DNA from: Burkholderia pyrrocinia | GTDB lineage: Bacteria; Pseudomonadota; Gammaproteobacteria; Burkholderiales; Burkholderiaceae | Assembly (NCBI RefSeq): GCF_003330765.1 | Contig: NZ_CP024902.1 | Span: 248,001 to 312,000, forward strand | Direction: 5' to 3' | DNA: 64,000 bases | Part shown: piece after piece, positions 43,888 through 53,937 of the stretch | Position numbering within the stretch: position 1 is the first letter of the stretch | Layout of the letters: each line of letters opens with the position of its first letter | The notes under the pieces: model-generated | What the model saw: the letters and a program-made list of their open reading frames with translations, nothing else | What the model was told of the DNA's origin: nothing | Databases searched by the model: none | Position numbers and translations under genes: made by a program

Positions 43888-46158
43888 ATGGACGAACAAC
43901 TGAAGCAGGCCGCTCTCGCTTATCACCTGAACCCGAAACCCGGCAAGATTTCGGTCACCCCCACCAAGCCGCTGTCGAACCAGCTCGATCTGTCGCTCGC
44001 GTATTCGCCGGGTGTCGCCGCTGCGTGCGAGGCGATCCACGCCGATCCGCTCGACGCGCAGAAGTACACGTCGCGCGGCAACCTGGTCGGCGTCATCACG
44101 AACGGCACGGCCGTGCTCGGTCTCGGCAACATCGGCCCGCTCGCCGCGAAGCCGGTGATGGAAGGCAAGGGCTGCCTCTTCAAGAAATTCGCGGGCATCG
44201 ACGTGTTCGACATCGAACTGTCGGAGTCCGACCCGGACAAGCTCGTCGACGCGATCGCGATGCTCGAGCCGACGCTCGGCGGCATCAACCTCGAGGACAT
44301 CAAGGCGCCGGAATGCTTCTACATCGAGCAGAAGCTGCGCGAGCGCATGAAGATCCCCGTTTTCCACGATGACCAGCACGGTACCGCGATCATCGCGTCG
44401 GCCGCGATCCTGAACGGCCTGAAGGTCGTCGGCAAGAAGCTCGCCGAAGTGAAGCTCGTGTGCTCGGGCGCCGGCGCCGCGGCCATCGCGTGTCTGGACC
44501 TGCTGGTGAACCTCGGCCTGACGAAGTCGAACATCCTCGTCGCCGATTCGAAGGGCGTGATCTACGAAGGGCGCGGCAATCTCGATCCGTCGAAGCAGCG
44601 CTATGCGGCGACCACCGACGCGCGCACGCTCGCCGATGCGATCGTCGGCGCCGACGTGTTCCTCGGCTGCTCGAGCGCGGGCGTGCTGAAGCAGGACATG
44701 GTCAAGACGATGGGCGACCGCCCGCTGATCCTGGCGCTCGCGAACCCGGAACCGGAAATCCGCCCGGAAGACGCGAAGGCCGTGCGCCCGGACGCGATCG
44801 TCGCGACCGGCCGTTCGGACTACCCGAACCAGGTCAACAACGTGCTGTGCTTCCCGTTCATCTTCCGCGGCGCGCTCGACGTCGGCGCGACGACGATCAC
44901 GGAAGAAATGAAGCTCGCGTGCGTGCGCGCGATCGCCGAGCTGGCCGAGGAAACCGACCAGAGCGAGGAAGTCGCGAAGGCATATGAAGGCCACTCGCTC
45001 GAATTCGGGCCGGACTACCTGATTCCGAAGCCGTTCGACCCGCGCCTGATCATCAAGATCGCGCCGGCCGTCGCGCAGGCCGCGATGGATTCGGGCGTCG
45101 CAACGCGCCCGATCCAGGACATGGACGCGTACCGCGAGCAACTCGGCGCGACCGTCTACCGCACCGGCATGGTGATGCGCCCGGTGTTCGCGACCGCGAA
45201 GAAGAAGCAGGCCCGCATCGTGTTCGCCGAGGGCGAGGACGAGCGCGTGCTGCGCGCCGCGCAGTTCGTGCTGCAGGAAAAGATCGCGCAGCCGATCATC
45301 GTCGGCCGTCCGTCGGTCATCGAGATGCGCCTGCAGAAGATTGGCTCGAAGCTGAAGGCCGGCGTCGATTTCGAAATCGTCAATCCGGAAGACGACACGC
45401 GCTACCACCGCTACTGGCAGGCGTACCACGAGATCGCCGCGCGCGACGGCGTGACGCCGGAAGTCGCGAAGGCCGCGATGCGCAAGTTCAACACGCTGAT
45501 CGGCGCGATGCTCGTGCACCTGGGCGACGCGGACGGGATGATCTGCGGGATGATCGACACGTTCCACAGCCACCTGAAGTTCATCGAGCAGGTGCTGGGC
45601 CGCGCGAAGGGCGCCGAGCACTTCGCCGCGATGAACCTGCTGATGCTGCCGGGCCGCAACCTGTTCGTGTGCGACACGTACGTGAACGAACTGCCGAGCG
45701 CCGAACAACTCGCCGACATGACGATCCAGGCCGCGGCCGAAATCGAGCGCTTCGGCATCGCGCCGAAGGCCGCGCTGCTGTCGAACTCAAACTTCGGCAG
45801 CGCGCCGTCGGCGTCGTCGCGCCGGATGGCCGAGGCCCGCAAGCTGATCGTCGAACGTGCGCCGAACCTGGAAGTCGACGGCGAAATGCATGGCGACGCG
45901 GCACTGTCGGAGCTGATCCGCAAGCAGGCCTTCCCGGGCACGACGCTGTCGGGCGAAGCCAACCTGCTGATCATGCCGAACGTCGAAGCCGCGAACATCG
46001 CGTACAACCTGCTGAAGATGGTCGGCGGCGAAGGCGTGACGGTCGGCCCGTTCCTGCTTGGCGTCGCGAAGCCGGCCCACATCCTGACGCCGGCCGCGAC
46101 CGTGCGCCGGATCATCAACATGACGGCCGTTGCCGCCGCGAACGTGAACACGAAGTAA
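43888..46158 (+). CDS. maeB: NADP-dependent malic enzyme with phosphotransacetylase-like domain
   Basis: A 756-residue MaeB-type enzyme converting malate to pyruvate, CO2 and NADPH. The malic domain ([40 protein letters not shown] with metal-binding Asp) and NAD-binding domain ([20 protein letters not shown]) fill residues 1-~425. The C-terminal ~330 residues are a phosphotransacetylase-like domain ([40 protein letters not shown]), normal for MaeB and used for regulation by acetyl-CoA rather than catalysis. Transcribed alone; strong terminator downstream. Confidence 0.96.
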   Translation: MDEQLKQAALAYHLNPKPGKISVTPTKPLSNQLDLSLAYSPGVAAACEAIHADPLDAQKYTSRGNLVGVITNGTAVLGLGNIGPLAAKPVMEGKGCLFKKFAGIDVFDIELSESDPDKLVDAIAMLEPTLGGINLEDIKAPECFYIEQKLRERMKIPVFHDDQHGTAIIASAAILNGLKVVGKKLAEVKLVCSGAGAAAIACLDLLVNLGLTKSNILVADSKGVIYEGRGNLDPSKQRYAATTDARTLADAIVGADVFLGCSSAGVLKQDMVKTMGDRPLILALANPEPEIRPEDAKAVRPDAIVATGRSDYPNQVNNVLCFPFIFRGALDVGATTITEEMKLACVRAIAELAEETDQSEEVAKAYEGHSLEFGPDYLIPKPFDPRLIIKIAPAVAQAAMDSGVATRPIQDMDAYREQLGATVYRTGMVMRPVFATAKKKQARIVFAEGEDERVLRAAQFVLQEKIAQPIIVGRPSVIEMRLQKIGSKLKAGVDFEIVNPEDDTRYHRYWQAYHEIAARDGVTPEVAKAAMRKFNTLIGAMLVHLGDADGMICGMIDTFHSHLKFIEQVLGRAKGAEHFAAMNLLMLPGRNLFVCDTYVNELPSAEQLADMTIQAAAEIERFGIAPKAALLSNSNFGSAPSASSRRMAEARKLIVERAPNLEVDGEMHGDAALSELIRKQAFPGTTLSGEANLLIMPNVEAANIAYNLLKMVGGEGVTVGPFLLGVAKPAHILTPAATVRRIINMTAVAAANVNTK

Positions 46159-46200
46159 GTTCGCGCCCGCGTGTGCCGCGCTTCAGGCGCGGCGCAATGA

Positions 46201-46237
46201 AAAACGCCACGGAGCTGCGTTCCGTGGCGTTTTTTTT
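46201..46237 (+). terminator. Terminator after maeB
   Basis: AAAACGCCACGGA (46201-46213) pairs with TCCGTGGCGTTTT (46221-46233) in a 13-bp stem with a 7-nt loop, followed by further T residues. Confidence 0.92.
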
Positions 46238-46296
46238 ATCGTGAACCGCAAGCGGTGCGGGCGGGCGTCCGGACCGCGAACGCCCGCCGCGCGCCG

Positions 46297-49200
46297 TTAC
46301 GCGACCTGCTGTTGCGACTGGCCGCCTGTCGGCGAACGCCATTTCGTGAGCAGCGTGTCCCACTTCTGGCGTACCGCGCGCAGGTTGTTGTCCTTCACGT
46401 GGCCGTAGCCGCGAATGCCGTCCGGCAGCCCCGCGAGCTCGAGGGCGAGCGGGCGGTTGGCCGCATTCAGCTTGGCCGTCACTTCGCCGATCAGCGCCTC
46501 GTACTCGCCGATCAGCGCGCGTTCGGTGCGGCGCTCCTCGGTGCGACCGAACGGGTCGAGCCCCGTGCCGCGCAGGAACTTCGCCTTCGCGAGCAGCCGG
46601 AACGCCGACATCATCCACGGACCGTACGCCTTCTTCACGAGATGGCCATGCGCGTCCGTCTTCGCGAACAGCGGCGGCGCGAGGTGGAATTTCAGTTTCC
46701 AGTCGCCTTCGAACTGCGCGGACAGGCGTGCGAGGAACGCGGGATCGGACTGCAGCCGCGCGACCTCGTATTCGTCCTTGTACGCCATCAGCTTGAACAG
46801 GTTGCGCGCGACCGCTTCGGTCAGCTGCTCCTGCATCGTGTCGCCGTCCGCCAGCGCGCGCTCGGCGGCACGCACCTGGTCGACGAACGCCGCATAGCGC
46901 GATGCGTACGCGGCGTTCTGGTACGCGGTGAGGAATTCCACGCGCTTCGCGATCAGTGCGTCGACCGCCTTCTTCGTGTGCAGCGCGATCACCGTGGCGC
47001 CTTGCGCGGGGCGTGCATCGCCGGCCGCGGCCTGCTTCACGCTGGCAAGGTCGTGCGCGGCGCGGCGGCCCCAGTCGAATGCCGCGCGGTTCTTCTCGAC
47101 CGACACGGCGTTCAGTTCGATCGCGCGTTCGAGCGACGCGAGCGTGAGCGGCAGCCAGCCCTTCTGCCACGCGTAGCCGAGCACGAACGGGTTCGTGTAG
47201 ATCGCGTCGCCGAGCAGCGCGACCGCGAAGCGGTTCGCGTCGATGAAGTCGACGGCTTCGCCCGCCGCCGCGCGGATGTCGTTCTCGGCGGACACGCCGG
47301 GGAACGCCCAGTTCGGATTCTTGATGAACTCGGCGGTCGGCGTCTGCGCGCTGTTGACGACCACGCGCGTCGTGTCGTGCCGCATCCGCGACGTGCATTC
47401 GTCGCCGGCCGTGACGATCGCGTCGCAGCCGATCACGAGGTCGGCTTCGCCCATCGCGATCCGGGTCGCGTGGATGTCGGTCGGCGCGTGCGAGATCTGC
47501 ACATGGCTCATCACGGCGCCGCCCTTCTGCGCGAGGCCCGTGACGTCGAGCACGGTCACACCCTTGTTCTCGAGGTGCGCGGCCATCCCGAGCAGCGCGC
47601 CGATCGTGACGACGCCCGTGCCGCCGACGCCCGTGACCAGTACGCCGTACGCGCGGTCGATGTCCGGCAGCGTCGGCTCCGGGATCGGCGGCAGTGCGTT
47701 GCCATCGACCGAAACCGCCTTCGGCTTTTTCAGCTGGCCGCCCTCGACCGTGACGAAGCTCGGGCAGAAGCCCTTCACGCACGAGAAGTCCTTGTTGCAG
47801 CTCGACTGGTTGATCTGGCGCTTCGTGCCGAATTCGGTTTCCAGCGGCTCGACCGACAGGCAGTTCGACTGCACCGAGCAGTCGCCGCAGCCTTCGCACA
47901 CCGCGTCGTTGATCACGACGCGCTTCGCCGGGTCCGGATACGTGCCGCGCTTGCGGCGGCGGCGCTTCTCGGTCGCGCAGGTCTGGTCGTAGATCAGGAT
48001 CGTCGTGCCGGCGATCTCGCGCAGCTCGCGCTGCACGTCGTCGAGCTGGTCGCGGTGATGGATCGTCACGTCCGGCGCGAGCAGTGCCTTCTTGTCGTCG
48101 TACTTCTCCGGCTCGTCGGTGACGATCACGATCTTCCTCGCGCCTTCGGACGCGAGCTGGTGCGTGATCTGCGGCACCGTCAGCACGCCGTCGACCGGCT
48201 GGCCGCCCGTCATCGCGACCGCGTCGTTGTAGAGGATCTTGTAGGTGATGTTCGCCTTCGACGAAATCGCCGCGCGCACCGCCAGCAGGCCCGAGTGGAA
48301 ATAGGTGCCGTCGCCGAGGTTCGCGAATACGTGCTTCTCGTCCGTGAACGGCGCCTGGCCGATCCACGGCACGCCTTCGCCGCCCATCTGGCTGAAGGTG
48401 CTCGTGCTGCGATCCATCCACACGGTCATGTAGTGGCAGCCGATGCCGGCGATCGCGCGCGAGCCTTCCGGTACGTTGGTCGACGTGTTGTGCGGGCAGC
48501 CCGAGCAGAACCACGGCTTGCGCTCGGTCTGCACGTGCGGCTTCGCGAGCGCCATTTCCTTCGCGTTGATCACGGCGAGTCGCGCGGCGATGCGCGCGCG
48601 CACGTCGGACGGTAGCTCGAACTTCTCGAGGCGCGTCGCGATCGCCTTCGCGATGATCGCGGGCGACAGTTCGTAGTGCGCGGGCAGCAGCCAGTTGCCC
48701 ATCGGCACCGACCATTCGCCGCCGGCGCCGTCCTTCTCGTCGAACTTGCCGAACACGCGCGGCCGTTGCCCGTCGGGCCAGTTGTACAGCTCTTCCTTGA
48801 TCGCGTATTCGAGGATCTGGCGCTTTTCCTCGACGACGAGGATTTCGTCGAGGCCGCGCGCGAACGCCTGCGCGCCCTGCGCTTCGAGCGGCCACACGCA
48901 GCCGACCTTGTAGAGTCGGATGCCGATCCGCGCGCAGGTTTCGTCGTCGAGACCGAGGTCGGTCAGCGCCTGGCGCACGTCGAGGTACGCCTTGCCGCCG
49001 GTCATGATCCCGAAGCGCGCGCTCGGCGAGTCGATCTCGATCCGGTCGAGCTTGTTCGCGCGCACATAGGCGAGCGCCGCGTACCACTTGTAGTCGAGCA
49101 GCCGCGCTTCCTGCACGAGCGGCGGATCGGGCCAGCGGATGTTCAGGCCGCCGTCCGGCACGATGAAGTCGGTCGGCAGCACGATCTCGGTGCGATGCGG

Positions 49201-49887
49201 GTCGATGTCGACCGACGCCGACGATTCGACGACGTCCGTCACGCACTTGAGCGCGACCCACAGGCCCGAATAGCGGCTCATCGCCCAGCCGTGCAGGCCG
49301 AAATCGAGATATTCCTGCACGTTGGACGGGAACAGCACGGGCAGCCCGCAGGCCTTGAAGATGTGCTCGGACTGGTGCGCGAGCGTAGACGATTTCGCCG
49401 CGTGGTCGTCGCCGGCGAGAACCAGCACGCCGCCGTGCTGCGACGAGCCGGCCGAGTTCGCGTGCTTGAATACATCGCCGGTGCGGTCGACGCCCGGGCC
49501 TTTGCCGTACCACATGCCGAACACGCCGTCGTGCTTCGCGCCGGGGTACAGGTTCACCTGCTGCGAGCCCCACACGGCGGTGGCGGCGAGATCTTCGTTG
49601 AGGCCGGGCTGGAATACGATCTGGTGGGCCGCCAGGTGCTGCTTGGCCTTCCAGAGCGAAAGATCGAGGCCGCCGAGCGGCGAACCGCGATAGCCGGAGA
49701 TGAAGCCGGCCGTATTGAGGCCGGCGGCACGGTCGCGTTCCTGCTGGAGCATCGGCAGGCGCACGAGGGCCTGAATGCCGCTCATGTACGCGCGACCGCG
49801 TTCCAGTGTGTATTTGTCATCAAGCGTGACGGACTTCAGCGCGGCTTCCAGGGATGCGCGTTGGTCTGCGTCTAGCGGGGCATTCAT
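46297..49887 (-). CDS. Fused indolepyruvate ferredoxin oxidoreductase
   Basis: A 1,196-residue 2-oxoacid:ferredoxin oxidoreductase in which the alpha (TPP/pyruvate-binding) and gamma parts are fused. The N-terminal pyrimidine-binding half has GFISGYRGSPLGGLDLSLWK. The TPP region is near KPWFCSGCPHNTSTNVPEGS and GIGCHYMTVWMDRSTSTFSQ. A ferredoxin-like Cys cluster lies at about residues 660-705 (CEGCGDCSVQSNC and CNKDFSCVKGFC). The gamma domain follows (LVTGVGGTGVVTIGALLGMA). It should convert aryl pyruvates to aryl-acetyl-CoA, linking to phenylacetate degradation. A DUF6537-like end is also plausible. Confidence 0.92.
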   Translation of the reverse strand: MNAPLDADQRASLEAALKSVTLDDKYTLERGRAYMSGIQALVRLPMLQQERDRAAGLNTAGFISGYRGSPLGGLDLSLWKAKQHLAAHQIVFQPGLNEDLAATAVWGSQQVNLYPGAKHDGVFGMWYGKGPGVDRTGDVFKHANSAGSSQHGGVLVLAGDDHAAKSSTLAHQSEHIFKACGLPVLFPSNVQEYLDFGLHGWAMSRYSGLWVALKCVTDVVESSASVDIDPHRTEIVLPTDFIVPDGGLNIRWPDPPLVQEARLLDYKWYAALAYVRANKLDRIEIDSPSARFGIMTGGKAYLDVRQALTDLGLDDETCARIGIRLYKVGCVWPLEAQGAQAFARGLDEILVVEEKRQILEYAIKEELYNWPDGQRPRVFGKFDEKDGAGGEWSVPMGNWLLPAHYELSPAIIAKAIATRLEKFELPSDVRARIAARLAVINAKEMALAKPHVQTERKPWFCSGCPHNTSTNVPEGSRAIAGIGCHYMTVWMDRSTSTFSQMGGEGVPWIGQAPFTDEKHVFANLGDGTYFHSGLLAVRAAISSKANITYKILYNDAVAMTGGQPVDGVLTVPQITHQLASEGARKIVIVTDEPEKYDDKKALLAPDVTIHHRDQLDDVQRELREIAGTTILIYDQTCATEKRRRRKRGTYPDPAKRVVINDAVCEGCGDCSVQSNCLSVEPLETEFGTKRQINQSSCNKDFSCVKGFCPSFVTVEGGQLKKPKAVSVDGNALPPIPEPTLPDIDRAYGVLVTGVGGTGVVTIGALLGMAAHLENKGVTVLDVTGLAQKGGAVMSHVQISHAPTDIHATRIAMGEADLVIGCDAIVTAGDECTSRMRHDTTRVVVNSAQTPTAEFIKNPNWAFPGVSAENDIRAAAGEAVDFIDANRFAVALLGDAIYTNPFVLGYAWQKGWLPLTLASLERAIELNAVSVEKNRAAFDWGRRAAHDLASVKQAAAGDARPAQGATVIALHTKKAVDALIAKRVEFLTAYQNAAYASRYAAFVDQVRAAERALADGDTMQEQLTEAVARNLFKLMAYKDEYEVARLQSDPAFLARLSAQFEGDWKLKFHLAPPLFAKTDAHGHLVKKAYGPWMMSAFRLLAKAKFLRGTGLDPFGRTEERRTERALIGEYEALIGEVTAKLNAANRPLALELAGLPDGIRGYGHVKDNNLRAVRQKWDTLLTKWRSPTGGQSQQQVA

Positions 49888-50065
49888 TAACAGTCTCCTC
49901 CACCCAGTTTGGGATCACCAAAACTCGACTGCTCCGGCGTCTTGTGAACGCGTCGGCAGTGGCCGGCATATTGGCCGGTTTTAAGCGATGGTAGCACTGG
50001 GGCAAACCCGCCACCCACCGGCCGGAATGCGGCGGCGCATCAGGAAAACAGGGCCGTATGATGCG

Positions 50066-50090
50066 TTACATCATGTAAAGGCATGTAAAG
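50066..50090. promoter_or_regulatory. Palindrome and direct repeats in the ior/small protein gap
   Basis: TTACAT-C-ATGTAA (50066-50078) is a perfect palindrome, and CATGTAAAG occurs twice in tandem (50072-50080, 50082-50090). They lie in the 318-bp gap 49888-50205 between the oxidoreductase (minus) and a small exported protein (plus), a likely operator region for either gene. No other element is evident in the gap. Confidence 0.4.
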
Positions 50091-50205
50091 CCGGCCCCAT
50101 CTACGGGCAAATGCCGTTAATCTTGTCGGCCTGCCGGAGGTGCCCGGCCGCGTTGGTTGGTTTCGACGCAATCGGGGAGGCGCCGGCAGTTTTACAGGAG
50201 GTGCA

Positions 50206-50400
50206 ATGAACACACGTCATATCCAGAGTTTCCTGATCGTGTCCGCCGCGTTTTTCGCGATGACCGGCCCGGTGCGCGCGCAAGGCGCGAGCGCACTGGC
50301 GGCAGCCGGCGCGCAGATGCGTCAGATCGTGCCGGCACAAGACGCCGTCGCGCAGCCGTCGGCGGAGCGCGCCGTCGAGTCGAAGGCGAACGCGCGTTGA
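50206..50400 (+). CDS. Small exported hypothetical protein
   Basis: A 64-residue protein with a Sec signal peptide (HIQSFLIVSAAFFAMTGPVR, cleavage after VRAQG-like site). The mature part (~40 residues) is Ala/Gln-rich without motifs. ACAGGAGGT just before the ATG is a near-perfect ribosome site and a strong terminator follows, which supports a real gene despite its size. Function unknown. Confidence 0.7.
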   Translation: MNTRHIQSFLIVSAAFFAMTGPVRAQGASALAAAGAQMRQIVPAQDAVAQPSAERAVESKANAR

Positions 50401-50435
50401 TCCGGTCGCGCGGCCCGCAGGCCGCGCCGGAATGC

Positions 50436-50471
50436 AAAAAGGGCGGGAATCCTCGGATTCCCGCCCTTTTT
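50436..50471 (+). terminator. Strong terminator between small protein gene and hppD
   Basis: AAAAAGGGCGGGAATC pairs with GATTCCCGCCCTTTTT around CTCG, a 16-bp perfect stem with A and T tracts, so it can act on both strands. Confidence 0.92.
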
Positions 50472-50532
50472 CTTTGTACCGCCTGATCGTGCGGCCGGCC
50501 GGGTTGCCCCGGGCAGCGGCGTGCCGGATGCG

Positions 50533-51630
50533 TCAGGCCTTGTCCTGCACGACGCCGCGGCGGATCTGGTCGAGCTCGATCGATTCGAACAGCGCCTTGA
50601 AGTTGCCTTCGCCGAAGCCCTGGTTGCCCTTGCGCTGGATGATCTCGAAGAAGATCGGCCCGATCTGGTTTTCGGTGAAGATCTGCAGCAGCAGGTCGTC
50701 GCGCGCGCCGTCGATCAGGATCTTGCGCTTCTTCAGTTCGTCCAGCGATTCGCCGTGGTCCGGCACGCGGCGGTCGACCAGCTCGTAATACGTGTCGATC
50801 GTGTCGAGCAGCTTCACTTCCTTGCTGCGCAGGCCGTCGACCGCGCCGTAAATGTCGCTCGTGCCGAGCGCGATGTGCTGGATGCCTTCGCCGTGATACG
50901 CGTCGAGGTATTCCTGGATCTGGCCGGCGGTGTCCGAGCCTTCCTCGTTGATCGGGATGCGGATCTTGCCGCACGGCGACGTCATCGCCTTCGACTTCAC
51001 GCCCGTCACCTTGCCTTCGATGTCGAAGTAGCGCACTTCGCGGAAGTTGAACAGGCGCTCGTAGAACTCGGCCCATTCCTGCATGCGGCCGCGATGCACG
51101 TTGTGCGTCAGGTGGTCGATGTAGGTGAGGCCGTGGCCGGCCGGGTTCGGATTCGCGCCGGCGATCGGCTCGAAGTCGACGTCGTAGATGCTGATGTCGC
51201 CGATCGCGCCCGGCTGCGCGCCGTTCTTGCCGCGCCAGCGGTCGACGAAGTAGATCAGCGAATCGCCGATGCCCTTGATCGCCGGGATGTTCAGTTCCAT
51301 CGGGCCGGTCTTGTTGTCGAAGCCCCATGCGCCAAGTTCCAGCGCGTGCTTGTATGCCTTCGCGGCGTCCTCCACGCGGAACGCGATCGCGCAGATCGAC
51401 GGGCCGTGCAGGCGCGCGAAGCGTTGCGCGAACGAATCGGGTTCGGCGTTGATGATGAAGTTGATGTCGCCCTGGCGGTACACCGTCACGTCCTTGTGGC
51501 GGTGGCGTGCGATCGCGGTGAAACCCATCCGCTCGAACAGTTGTCCGAGCGCTTTCGGGTCCGGTGCCGTGTATTCGATGAATTCGAAGCCGTCGGTGCC
51601 GACGGGGTTGTCCCAGTTGGGGATCTGCAT
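50533..51630 (-). CDS. hppD: 4-hydroxyphenylpyruvate dioxygenase
   Basis: A 365-residue Fe(II) dioxygenase turning 4-hydroxyphenylpyruvate into homogentisate in tyrosine catabolism. Two vicinal-oxygen-chelate domains are visible. Iron ligands lie in LTYIDHLTHNVHRG (His), GEGIQHIALGTSDI (His) and GPIFFEIIQRKGNQGFGEGN (Glu), the last with the classic C-terminal signature. The ATG at 51630 (MQIPNWDNPV) is chosen because relatives start there. It is divergent from an Lrp-family regulator 213 bp away. Confidence 0.95.
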   Translation of the reverse strand: MQIPNWDNPVGTDGFEFIEYTAPDPKALGQLFERMGFTAIARHRHKDVTVYRQGDINFIINAEPDSFAQRFARLHGPSICAIAFRVEDAAKAYKHALELGAWGFDNKTGPMELNIPAIKGIGDSLIYFVDRWRGKNGAQPGAIGDISIYDVDFEPIAGANPNPAGHGLTYIDHLTHNVHRGRMQEWAEFYERLFNFREVRYFDIEGKVTGVKSKAMTSPCGKIRIPINEEGSDTAGQIQEYLDAYHGEGIQHIALGTSDIYGAVDGLRSKEVKLLDTIDTYYELVDRRVPDHGESLDELKKRKILIDGARDDLLLQIFTENQIGPIFFEIIQRKGNQGFGEGNFKALFESIELDQIRRGVVQDKA

Positions 51631-51843
51631 GTCGTGTCTCCTGTGCTTGGCGATCGGCCGGGGCGATGTGCGCATGTCCGGCCCGGTTCGATGTCGAAGG
51701 CGGCGCACGCGTCGGCGTGCGCAACGAATCGGTACGTGCGACAGAGTGTAGCGGGCGGCCGCGAGCGGAAGCTTGCGAACTTAGTCGTCCGTGCCTACGA
51801 TGGCGCAATTTCCAGTCTCTAAATAACCATTGGAGGGCAGAAG

Positions 51844-52368
51844 ATGGCGCAAGCCGAATTGGATGCCATCGACCGGCGGATTCTCGCGATTCTTCAGGAG
51901 AACGGGCGCCTGTCGAACCAGGAGATCGCCGAGCGCGTGAACCTGTCGCCGAGCCCGTGCCTGCGGCGGATCCGGCGGCTCGAGGAGATCGGCGTGATCA
52001 CCGGTTACGTCGCGCTGCTGAACCCGCAGAAGCTCGGGCTCGACCTGCTCGCGTACGTCAGCGTGCGGCTCGAAAAGCGCGGCGGCCTGGCGCCGGTCCG
52101 GGCCGATGAGACGTCGGCGCGCGCGGGCGCGACCCATGCGGAGCTGTTTCGCGCGGCCGTGCAGACGTGGCCGGAAGTGGTCGCGTGTCACGCGATGACG
52201 GGAGACATGGATTACCTGCTGCGCGTGCAGGTCGAGGACATGGCGCATTTCTCCCGCTTCGTGCAGGAGCATTTGCTGCATCACCCGTCGGTCATCGACG
52301 TGAAGACGAGCTTTTCGCTCGAATGCTTCAAGGAGACGACGGCGTTGCCGATTCGGTCGGTGCGCTAG
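51844..52368 (+). CDS. Lrp/AsnC family regulator, probable regulator of hppD
   Basis: A 174-residue Lrp-type regulator. The HTH domain covers about residues 6-65 (LDAIDRRILAILQENGRLSN, RVNLSPSPCLRRIRRLEEIG) and the RAM domain follows (YVALLNPQKLGLDLLAYVSV, YLLRVQVEDMAHFSRFVQEH). A short insert (GLAPVRADETSARAGATHAE) is longer than in the regulator at 2237. Divergent placement beside hppD suggests control by aromatic amino acids such as tyrosine or phenylalanine; this is inferred. Confidence 0.9.
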   Translation: MAQAELDAIDRRILAILQENGRLSNQEIAERVNLSPSPCLRRIRRLEEIGVITGYVALLNPQKLGLDLLAYVSVRLEKRGGLAPVRADETSARAGATHAELFRAAVQTWPEVVACHAMTGDMDYLLRVQVEDMAHFSRFVQEHLLHHPSVIDVKTSFSLECFKETTALPIRSVR

Positions 52369-52372
52369 CAAA

Positions 52373-52405
52373 CGCGCCCGGCAGGGAAGGGAGGGGCCGG
52401 GCGCG
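52373..52405. terminator. Possible hairpin between Lrp and GNAT genes
   Basis: CGCGCCCGGC (52373-52382) pairs with GCCGGGCGCG (52396-52405) between convergent genes. It has no T run, so termination strength is uncertain. Confidence 0.4.
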
Positions 52406-52432
52406 CCGCAGGCGCGGCCCGGTTGGCCGACG

Positions 52433-53080
52433 TTACGCCGTCAGTGCGGCGGGCATCAGCGATTCGATGAACTTCGACGTGCGGTGCGTCTGGCGCTTGA
52501 GCGCGTAGTCGAACACCGCGGCCTGCTCCTGCAGCATCTCGGCGATGATCGTCGAGTGGTCGGCCGGCGGCAGCGACAGGTACGCATCGGCTTCGCCGTA
52601 CGCGTACTCGATCCGCATCCCGGACTTCTTCGCGATGTGCATCATCGTCGCGTTGCGCGACAGGCAGTGCATGTACAGCATCGTCACGCGCGTGTTGCGG
52701 CTGCGGATCGCCGCACGCTCGAACAGTTTCGAGCCGACGCCGCGGCCGCGTGCGCTTTCGAGCACCGACACGCCGAATTCGGCCGTGCGCTTGTCGCCCT
52801 CGGCCGGCAGGTAGGCCAGGTGGCCGACGCCGATCAGCTCGAGGCCGTGGTCGAACACGCCGAACACGGTGTCGCGACCGAAGTCGATCGTGCGGACATA
52901 GTTCTCGATCACGTGGTCGGGCACCATCTGGCCGAAGCGCAGCAGGCGGTCCTCTTCGTCGAGCGAGAGAAAGTGAGTGAGCATCTGCTCACGGTCTTTG
53001 GAAGCCAGTTCCCTGACGAGAACCGGCGCATTACCGGCGGTGCCGACGACATCGGCCGTGCCGTTGAATTGCGTGTTCAT
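52433..53080 (-). CDS. GNAT family N-acetyltransferase
   Basis: A 215-residue acetyltransferase of the GNAT fold. The acetyl-CoA binding segment is visible as EFGVSVLESARGRGVGSKLF (the Q/RxxGxG motif A is RGRGVG). Upstream strands (VFGVFDHGLELIGVGHLAYL) and the downstream motif (AIRSRNTRVTMLYMHCLSRN, NATMMHIAKKSGMRIE) also fit. The substrate, a protein or small molecule, is unknown. It is transcribed alone from an AT-rich upstream region (53081-53315) with no other gene. Confidence 0.88.
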   Translation of the reverse strand: MNTQFNGTADVVGTAGNAPVLVRELASKDREQMLTHFLSLDEEDRLLRFGQMVPDHVIENYVRTIDFGRDTVFGVFDHGLELIGVGHLAYLPAEGDKRTAEFGVSVLESARGRGVGSKLFERAAIRSRNTRVTMLYMHCLSRNATMMHIAKKSGMRIEYAYGEADAYLSLPPADHSTIIAEMLQEQAAVFDYALKRQTHRTSKFIESLMPAALTA

Positions 53081-53315
53081 CGTGGGTTCCTCAGTGTGTG
53101 CCCATACAGCGGGTTGTGCAACGCAACAGCATTTTACCCGCTCCGGATAGGGGAAAACCCGAATTTAACGATGTTTGAGCTGGAGGGGGAATTCTAAATC
53201 CGCTTAATTAAATTGCTATCTATTTGATTTTTAACGGATTAAAAATTCATCATATGAAGCGCGCGGCGGGCTGTCGCAGTGTGCCCGTCGCGCAACGCTT
53301 GCTGCTGTGCGGCAA

Positions 53316-53921
53316 TCAGGCCGCCGGCGTCAGCCCGCGTTCGATCAGGTCGATCACCTGTTCGGCGAAGTCGCGGTAGCCGAGGCGGCCGCCCGGCTTC
53401 AGCCACGTGAACGTCCAGTTGATCATCCCGAACACCATCATCGTCACGGATGTCTGGTTTTCCTTCGAGATGCGGTCCGGGTAGGCGCGTGCGAGCTGCC
53501 GCGCGAACGCCGCGACGACGTCGCGCTGGCGGTCGAGCACGATTTCCCGCTGCGCGTCCTCGAGATACTTCACGTCGTTGAGCAACGCGACGTGGCGGCT
53601 GTGCGACGTCTCGTACTCGGCGAGGAACGCGCGCACGAGCTCGGCGAACGCGTCGCGCTCGCTGAGGCCGCGCCGCTGGCTCGCGGCTTCGACCTCGGCG
53701 ATGATCAGCATCAGCCGCTTCGTGTAGCGGTCGAGCAGGTCGAACAGGATCGCTTCCTTGCTCTCGTAATAGTGATAGAGGCGTGCCTTCGACGTGCCGC
53801 TCGCGGTCGCGAGATCGGACATCGAGGTGCTCGGGTAGCTCGTCTGCGCGAATTTCTCGGCGGCCAGATCGAGGATCTGCTCGCGCTGGGATTCGTGGTC
53901 GGGCGCTCGGGTACGGGCCAT
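53316..53921 (-). CDS. paaR: TetR family regulator, PaaR-like repressor of phenylacetate genes
   Basis: A 201-residue TetR regulator. The HTH is at about residues 14-60 (REQILDLAAEKFAQTSYPST, MSDLATASGTSKARLYHYYE). The ligand domain (YETSHSRHVALLNDVKYLED, VTMMVFGMINWTFTWLKPGG) matches the PaaR group known to repress paa genes until phenylacetyl-CoA binds. It lies downstream of the paa operon and the DUF1835 gene, 16 bp after the latter. A perfect palindrome suited to a TetR dimer lies before paaA (58812). Confidence 0.85.
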   Translation of the reverse strand: MARTRAPDHESQREQILDLAAEKFAQTSYPSTSMSDLATASGTSKARLYHYYESKEAILFDLLDRYTKRLMLIIAEVEAASQRRGLSERDAFAELVRAFLAEYETSHSRHVALLNDVKYLEDAQREIVLDRQRDVVAAFARQLARAYPDRISKENQTSVTMMVFGMINWTFTWLKPGGRLGYRDFAEQVIDLIERGLTPAA

Positions 53922-53937
53922 GGTCGAATGCGGAAGA

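Noticed and set aside
43882..45708. 608-residue open frame opposite maeB
   Set aside because: It is a shadow of maeB. The maeB product has all expected domains in the other direction.
46255..48615. 786-residue open frame opposite the oxidoreductase
   Set aside because: It is an antisense shadow of the fused oxidoreductase in GC-rich DNA. Its product is Arg/Ala-rich without family motifs.
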